From Sulfurovum sp. (GTDB lineage: Bacteria > Campylobacterota > Campylobacteria > Campylobacterales > Sulfurovaceae), in NCBI GenBank assembly GCA_030626265.1, contig DAOUPF010000043.1, positions 1 to 8,284 of the forward strand: a DNA stretch of 8,284 bases, in the 5' to 3' direction. Of the stretch, positions 5,378 to 8,284 are shown one piece after another. Position numbers and translations under genes: made by a program. Below the pieces are notes generated by a model. It saw nothing but the letters and a program-made list of their open reading frames with translations. It ran no database searches and was not told the origin of the DNA. Positions within the stretch are counted from its first letter, which is position 1. Every line of letters starts with the position of its first letter.

Positions 5378-6205
5378 TTATACTAAATCTTTCTTCGCAA
5401 ATACTTTATACCCAAAAAAGGCAAACAATATACCTAATAGTGTAGGATAAACAATTGAGAGTACTACAAACTGCCACTGCTTCATCATATCTAAAATATA
5501 AAATGCAACAGGTCCCATCACAGTCAACTCTGGGTCAAATAGGCTAATGGCTGATACACGGAAAATCTCCATAGGGTTAAGTAGTGCTATAGAGATGATA
5601 AGTCCCTCACTCATCCTATTTTGCATCATGAGGCTAATGAGTGCAATATCTATAAATGCTAGCAAGAAAATCCATACAAAAAATGAGATACCTAGTGCCA
5701 TCTCTGAAGATTTGACAAGAGAAGATACAAAAAATGCAATACCTAAAAATGCTGAACTCATAGCAAAAAGTAAGCCAGTGTAGAGAAAAAATATCTCCCA
5801 AGGAACTTCAGCACCTTTGAATGTACCATATATAATAGCAAATGCCATAGCCATAAATACTGGTATAAATACAGTGATAAATCGTCCAGCTACCTTGCCC
5901 CAATAGTACTGACTCAATGATATAGGAAAGGAGAGCATATATTCCAATATATGGCTATCCCTGTCCCCTGATATGGAGCGGACTGTTGTGATAAGTACAA
6001 ATATCGGCAAGATGATAATAGTCACTTGTATATACATCAACAGTAAACGACTAAGCCCTGAGAAACCCATCACTTGAGATTCTGTAATTCCTGCTATAAA
6101 AAACAGAGCTATAAGACCACCAAATACTATAGAGTAAATAATAAACCAATTTGCTCTAATAGACTCTTTGAGATCTAGATATGCGATCAATAATAAATTT
6201 TTCAA
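5378..6205 (-). CDS. nosY: NosY, ABC permease of the nos maturation transporter
   Basis: A 275-residue integral membrane protein with about six hydrophobic spans (starting near residues 18, 51, 111, 137, 171 and 247) and no signal peptide. It has the ABC-2-type permease layout: an N-terminal cytoplasmic start, then RSISGDRDSHILEYMLSFPISLSQYYWGK, the coupling region typical of NosY. In studied systems NosD, NosF and NosY form a complex that works with NosL in supplying copper or sulfur for the NosZ centres. The gene starts with TTG at 6205, overlapping the nosL stop (TTGA), with AGGAAA a few bases upstream; no ATG near the start fits. The stop is 9 bp before the next NosL-like gene, and its TAA is part of that gene's ribosome site. 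Here nosY follows nosL, while in Wolinella the published order is nosF-nosY-nosL, so order is shuffled. The identity rests on family features plus position beside nosF and nosL. Confidence 0.9.
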   Translation of the reverse strand: MKNLLLIAYLDLKESIRANWFIIYSIVFGGLIALFFIAGITESQVMGFSGLSRLLLMYIQVTIIILPIFVLITTVRSISGDRDSHILEYMLSFPISLSQYYWGKVAGRFITVFIPVFMAMAFAIIYGTFKGAEVPWEIFFLYTGLLFAMSSAFLGIAFFVSSLVKSSEMALGISFFVWIFLLAFIDIALISLMMQNRMSEGLIISIALLNPMEIFRVSAISLFDPELTVMGPVAFYILDMMKQWQFVVLSIVYPTLLGILFAFFGYKVFAKKDLV

Positions 6206-6669
6206 TATGCTTTCCTATTGTTTTTTTCTTCGATGAGAAAGATTCGTCTGCTAACTTCTGCAAAATCTAAAATCTCTTCACCTTTTTTAATTGTATCTTT
6301 TGTTTTATGTGCACTAAAACCATATGCCATCGGAGTGATATTAATCCCATCATAAAATGCTGTTCTTGCATCAATCCAATCACCTGTTTTAGTATCTGTA
6401 ATCCATATCTTGGCTTTATCTGCCCACTCAATTTTTTCTTCATCAAACCAGAGTACCAAGCAGCCTATATCATCATACATATAACTTCGTCCATTTTCCA
6501 TATTGATAACTTGGACTGTATGTTTACGGTCACTAACCACCATTTTGCATCTAATACACATATCTCTATCCCAGTGAACTTTTCTCATAGCCTCCGGATC
6601 TTTCTCTTCACAAGCACTAAAGCCAAGCACTAGCAGCAGTGCAATAGTAAATACTTTAGCAAGCTTCAT
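6202..6669 (-). CDS. nosL: NosL, copper chaperone lipoprotein
   Basis: A 155-residue protein with an N-terminal signal and a lipobox-like GFSAC, with Cys20 as the likely lipidated residue, so it sits on the outer face of the membrane. Phe at the -3 position is not ideal. The NosL motif MCIRCKM lies at 37-43, with Cys38, Cys41 and Met43 as candidate Cu(I) ligands, and a further Cys at 70 in DDIGC. NosL is the established Cu(I) chaperone for NosZ, passing copper on with help from NosDFY. The length is normal for the family. The ATG at 6669 lies inside nosF (14-bp overlap) and the stop overlaps nosY, so the gene sits between the ATPase and permease genes. This is the canonical NosL of the window, unlike the three divergent copies downstream. 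Confidence 0.92.
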   Translation of the reverse strand: MKLAKVFTIALLLVLGFSACEEKDPEAMRKVHWDRDMCIRCKMVVSDRKHTVQVINMENGRSYMYDDIGCLVLWFDEEKIEWADKAKIWITDTKTGDWIDARTAFYDGINITPMAYGFSAHKTKDTIKKGEEILDFAEVSRRIFLIEEKNNRKAY

Positions 6670-7294
6670 CAGTAGTTATCTTCCCTAAATCCATATAGAT
6701 CTGACGATTAACAATATCTTGTACCTCTTCTATCCTATGAGTTACAAATAGAGACAACTTATCTTTCTCTTTCTCTTTGATAAGTCTATAGAAGTCATCT
6801 CTAGCTTTTGGATCTAGGTTGGCTGTTGGTTCATCATATATCATAATATCACTCTCTTTTGCCAAAGATACTGCTATGAGAAACTTCTGTTTCATACCAC
6901 CTGAGAGCTGAAAAAATGATTTATTTAGATTTGGTATGATATCTAGTTTCATCTCTTTGGCATACTCAAATATCATCTCTTTTTTTACACCTGAGCTTTT
7001 ACAGATATATGATATAAGCTCTGCTAGGCTTAGCTTTATAGGAGGTGGAAGCTGAGGAACAAAGCTAACTGATTGTAGTATATCTACTCGCTCTTTTACA
7101 GGGTTTAGTCCATTTATCTCAACACTACCACTTGTAGGATGATAGTATCCCATGATAAGACGAATCAGCGTCGTTTTTCCTGCACCATTGGCTCCCATGA
7201 GAGCTACTGCATCACCTCTGTTAAAATTTATAGAGACTGCATCTAGAGATACTGTCTTACCAAATTTTTTTGTTAAATTCTCTATTTTTATCAC
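6656..7294 (-). CDS. nosF: NosF, ABC ATPase of the nos maturation transporter
   Basis: A 212-residue ABC ATPase with Walker A GANGAGKT at 34-41, Q-loop Gln81, signature LSGGMKQK at 130-137, Walker B IMIYDE at 150-155, D-loop NLD and switch His186. It powers NosY and acts with NosD in building the NosZ copper centres. It is shorter than the roughly 300-residue NosF of Pseudomonas: it ends soon after the H-loop, in a short KITTDEAC tail. The start is a GTG at 7294 that overlaps the nosH stop (GTGA); MIKIENLTKKFG is a typical ABC start. The 3' end overlaps nosL by 14 bp. Among ABC ATPases here, this one is called NosF because of its position between nosH and nosL/nosY; sequence alone would only say ABC-2-type ATPase. 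Confidence 0.9.
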   Translation of the reverse strand: MIKIENLTKKFGKTVSLDAVSINFNRGDAVALMGANGAGKTTLIRLIMGYYHPTSGSVEINGLNPVKERVDILQSVSFVPQLPPPIKLSLAELISYICKSSGVKKEMIFEYAKEMKLDIIPNLNKSFFQLSGGMKQKFLIAVSLAKESDIMIYDEPTANLDPKARDDFYRLIKEKEKDKLSLFVTHRIEEVQDIVNRQIYMDLGKITTDEAC

Positions 7295-8196
7295 ACTAAC
7301 CCTTTGAGTCTAAAATCAAATTTCAATGCATCTGCATGACAGACATCTATACATCTACCACAGAGCGTACAGTCTGCTCCTGTAATATACTCACTAGTAA
7401 TGCCCTTCTCTTCTCTCTGTTTGTCATATTTGGCTTTAGTAATCTCAAGCACTTGATTTTCAAAACAGACATCATGACATACCATACAGCTATCGCAGTT
7501 GTCATTCCACTCTATACGCAAGGCTGATACTTTGCCTATCATTCCATAGGTAGTACCTATCGGACATACATAGCTACACCATGCTCTTCGTGAGAAGAAG
7601 ACTTCGATAAGAAACACTACCAATACCCAACCAAGAGCCATAGACCAACCATATGCCATCATACGACTAAGAATACCTACTGTACTAATAGTCTCAAAAA
7701 CTATATATCCACTAGTAAAAGTCATAACTAAAAACCCTATCCAAAAGATATACTTAACTCTATAATCAAATTTTCTAGACTTGATAATCTTTTTCTTTAC
7801 TAAGCTATTATGCAGCTTTTCACCATACTCACTAAGTATTCCATAAGGACAAACCCAAGAGCAGTAAGATCTACCGCCTACAAGTATATAGACTATAACA
7901 ATAGTCGATGTTCCAATAATCACATTGATAGGTATATGATAAGTAGCTAAAAACATCTCAATAGTTGCAAAAGGATCTATCATATGAAACCCTAAAAATC
8001 TAGAGGCATTGAGAGTACCCTCTAGAACCTGCAAATCGATAAAAAAGGATAAAAAGAATAGTGCATGAATGGCAATTACTAAAATCCATCGCTTCATACG
8101 ATAACTAAACTTACGCTTCCCATCTTTGGTACTATCAAAAAATGTTGACCAAAAAGATGTATTCTTAATGGTCTCTCTGTTGTTATACTTATCCAT
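7291..8196 (-). CDS. nosH: NosH, membrane polyferredoxin of the NapH/NosR-C-terminal type
   Basis: A 301-residue membrane protein with about four hydrophobic spans (near 37-53, 88-107, 148-168 and 183-202). It has two CxxxCP motifs at the membrane surface (CSWVCP at 112-117 and CSYVCP at 207-212), as in NapH, NosR and related proteins. Two 4Fe-4S ferredoxin clusters follow: CxxCxxCxxxC at 234-244 and at 276-286. In the first cluster the residue after the last Cys is Phe and in the second His, not the usual Pro. NosH, with NosG and two small cytochromes, is thought to carry electrons from menaquinol to NosZ in clade II organisms; the electron path is inferred in the literature rather than settled. 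The ATG at 8196 has a GA-rich site (GGGAGAA) upstream. Its stop overlaps the nosF start. The NapH alternative is unlikely because no nap genes are visible. Confidence 0.9.
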   Translation of the reverse strand: MDKYNNRETIKNTSFWSTFFDSTKDGKRKFSYRMKRWILVIAIHALFFLSFFIDLQVLEGTLNASRFLGFHMIDPFATIEMFLATYHIPINVIIGTSTIVIVYILVGGRSYCSWVCPYGILSEYGEKLHNSLVKKKIIKSRKFDYRVKYIFWIGFLVMTFTSGYIVFETISTVGILSRMMAYGWSMALGWVLVVFLIEVFFSRRAWCSYVCPIGTTYGMIGKVSALRIEWNDNCDSCMVCHDVCFENQVLEITKAKYDKQREEKGITSEYITGADCTLCGRCIDVCHADALKFDFRLKGLV

Positions 8197-8223
8197 CTTC
8201 TCTTCTTCTCCCGAGACTATATA

Positions 8224-8284
8224 CTATTTATTTTTCTCTGCCTCTGCTCGTGCTGGGAACTCACCAATCTCATCTGCAAATACT
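8224..8284 (-). CDS. 3' end of an unidentified gene upstream of nosH
   Basis: The last 19 codons and TAG stop of a gene extend into the window, giving a charged tail ending FPARAEAEKNK. This is too short to identify. In Wolinella succinogenes the gene before nosH is nosC2, a small c-type cytochrome, so that is the best positional guess and nothing more. The stop is 27 bp before the nosH ATG, so both are probably on one transcript. Confidence 0.55.
   Translation of the reverse strand, partial: VFADEIGEFPARAEAEKNK

Noticed and set aside
7336..7527. Plus-strand frame opposite nosH
   Set aside because: It is antisense to the ferredoxin-cluster region, whose cysteine spacing is clearly under coding constraint.

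Overview
The window reads as part of a clade II (atypical) nitrous-oxide-reductase accessory cluster from a low-GC bacterium. It most resembles a Campylobacterota (Epsilonproteobacteria) of the Sulfurimonas/Sulfurovum/Wolinella type. The grounds are the AT-rich, Lys/Ile/Phe-rich proteins, a nosH-nosF-nosL-nosY block, a PAS protein of the Aer-like kind common in that phylum, and very tight gene packing. Genus is inference; no marker gene is present. nosZ, nosB, nosD and nosG are not in the window and, by synteny, would lie beyond the right-hand edge, which is upstream of these genes.

Every supported gene lies on the minus strand, so the cluster is read from right to left. From the right edge: the last 19 codons of an unidentified gene (perhaps nosC2 by position); nosH, a membrane iron-sulfur protein; nosF, an ABC ATPase; nosL, a copper-chaperone lipoprotein; nosY, an ABC permease; a NosL-like protein that has lost the CxxCGM copper motif; and a stand-alone PAS protein. 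A 74-bp gap follows at 4259-4332, the best promoter candidate in the window, with a perfect 8-4-8 palindrome and two tandem 11-bp repeats. Downstream come a second NosL-like protein, a REP-like hairpin in an 89-bp gap, a third NosL-like protein, an 84-residue single-span protein, an FtsX/MacB/LolC-type permease, its LolD-type ATPase, and a multi-pass membrane protein that runs off the left edge.

Right half, from established knowledge of nos systems: NosF, NosY and NosD form an ABC complex, and NosL delivers Cu(I), together maturing the copper centres of NosZ. NosH is thought to pass electrons across or from the membrane towards NosZ. Left half, less understood: three extra NosL-family exported proteins and a second, unrelated ABC transporter. 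I infer an add-on copper- or lipoprotein-handling module attached to the nos operon. Two of the extra NosL proteins carry the same roughly 50-residue two-cysteine domain, which looks like a cytochrome c fold without a haem motif. It is at the N-terminus in one and the C-terminus in the other.

Coupling is extreme. Four junctions overlap by 3 to 14 bp (nosH/nosF, nosF/nosL, nosL/nosY, permease/ATPase), as do the small protein/permease and ATPase/membrane-protein junctions, and several starts are GTG or TTG. No stretch longer than 90 bp lacks a gene, and no tRNA, rRNA, CRISPR or transposase gene was seen.
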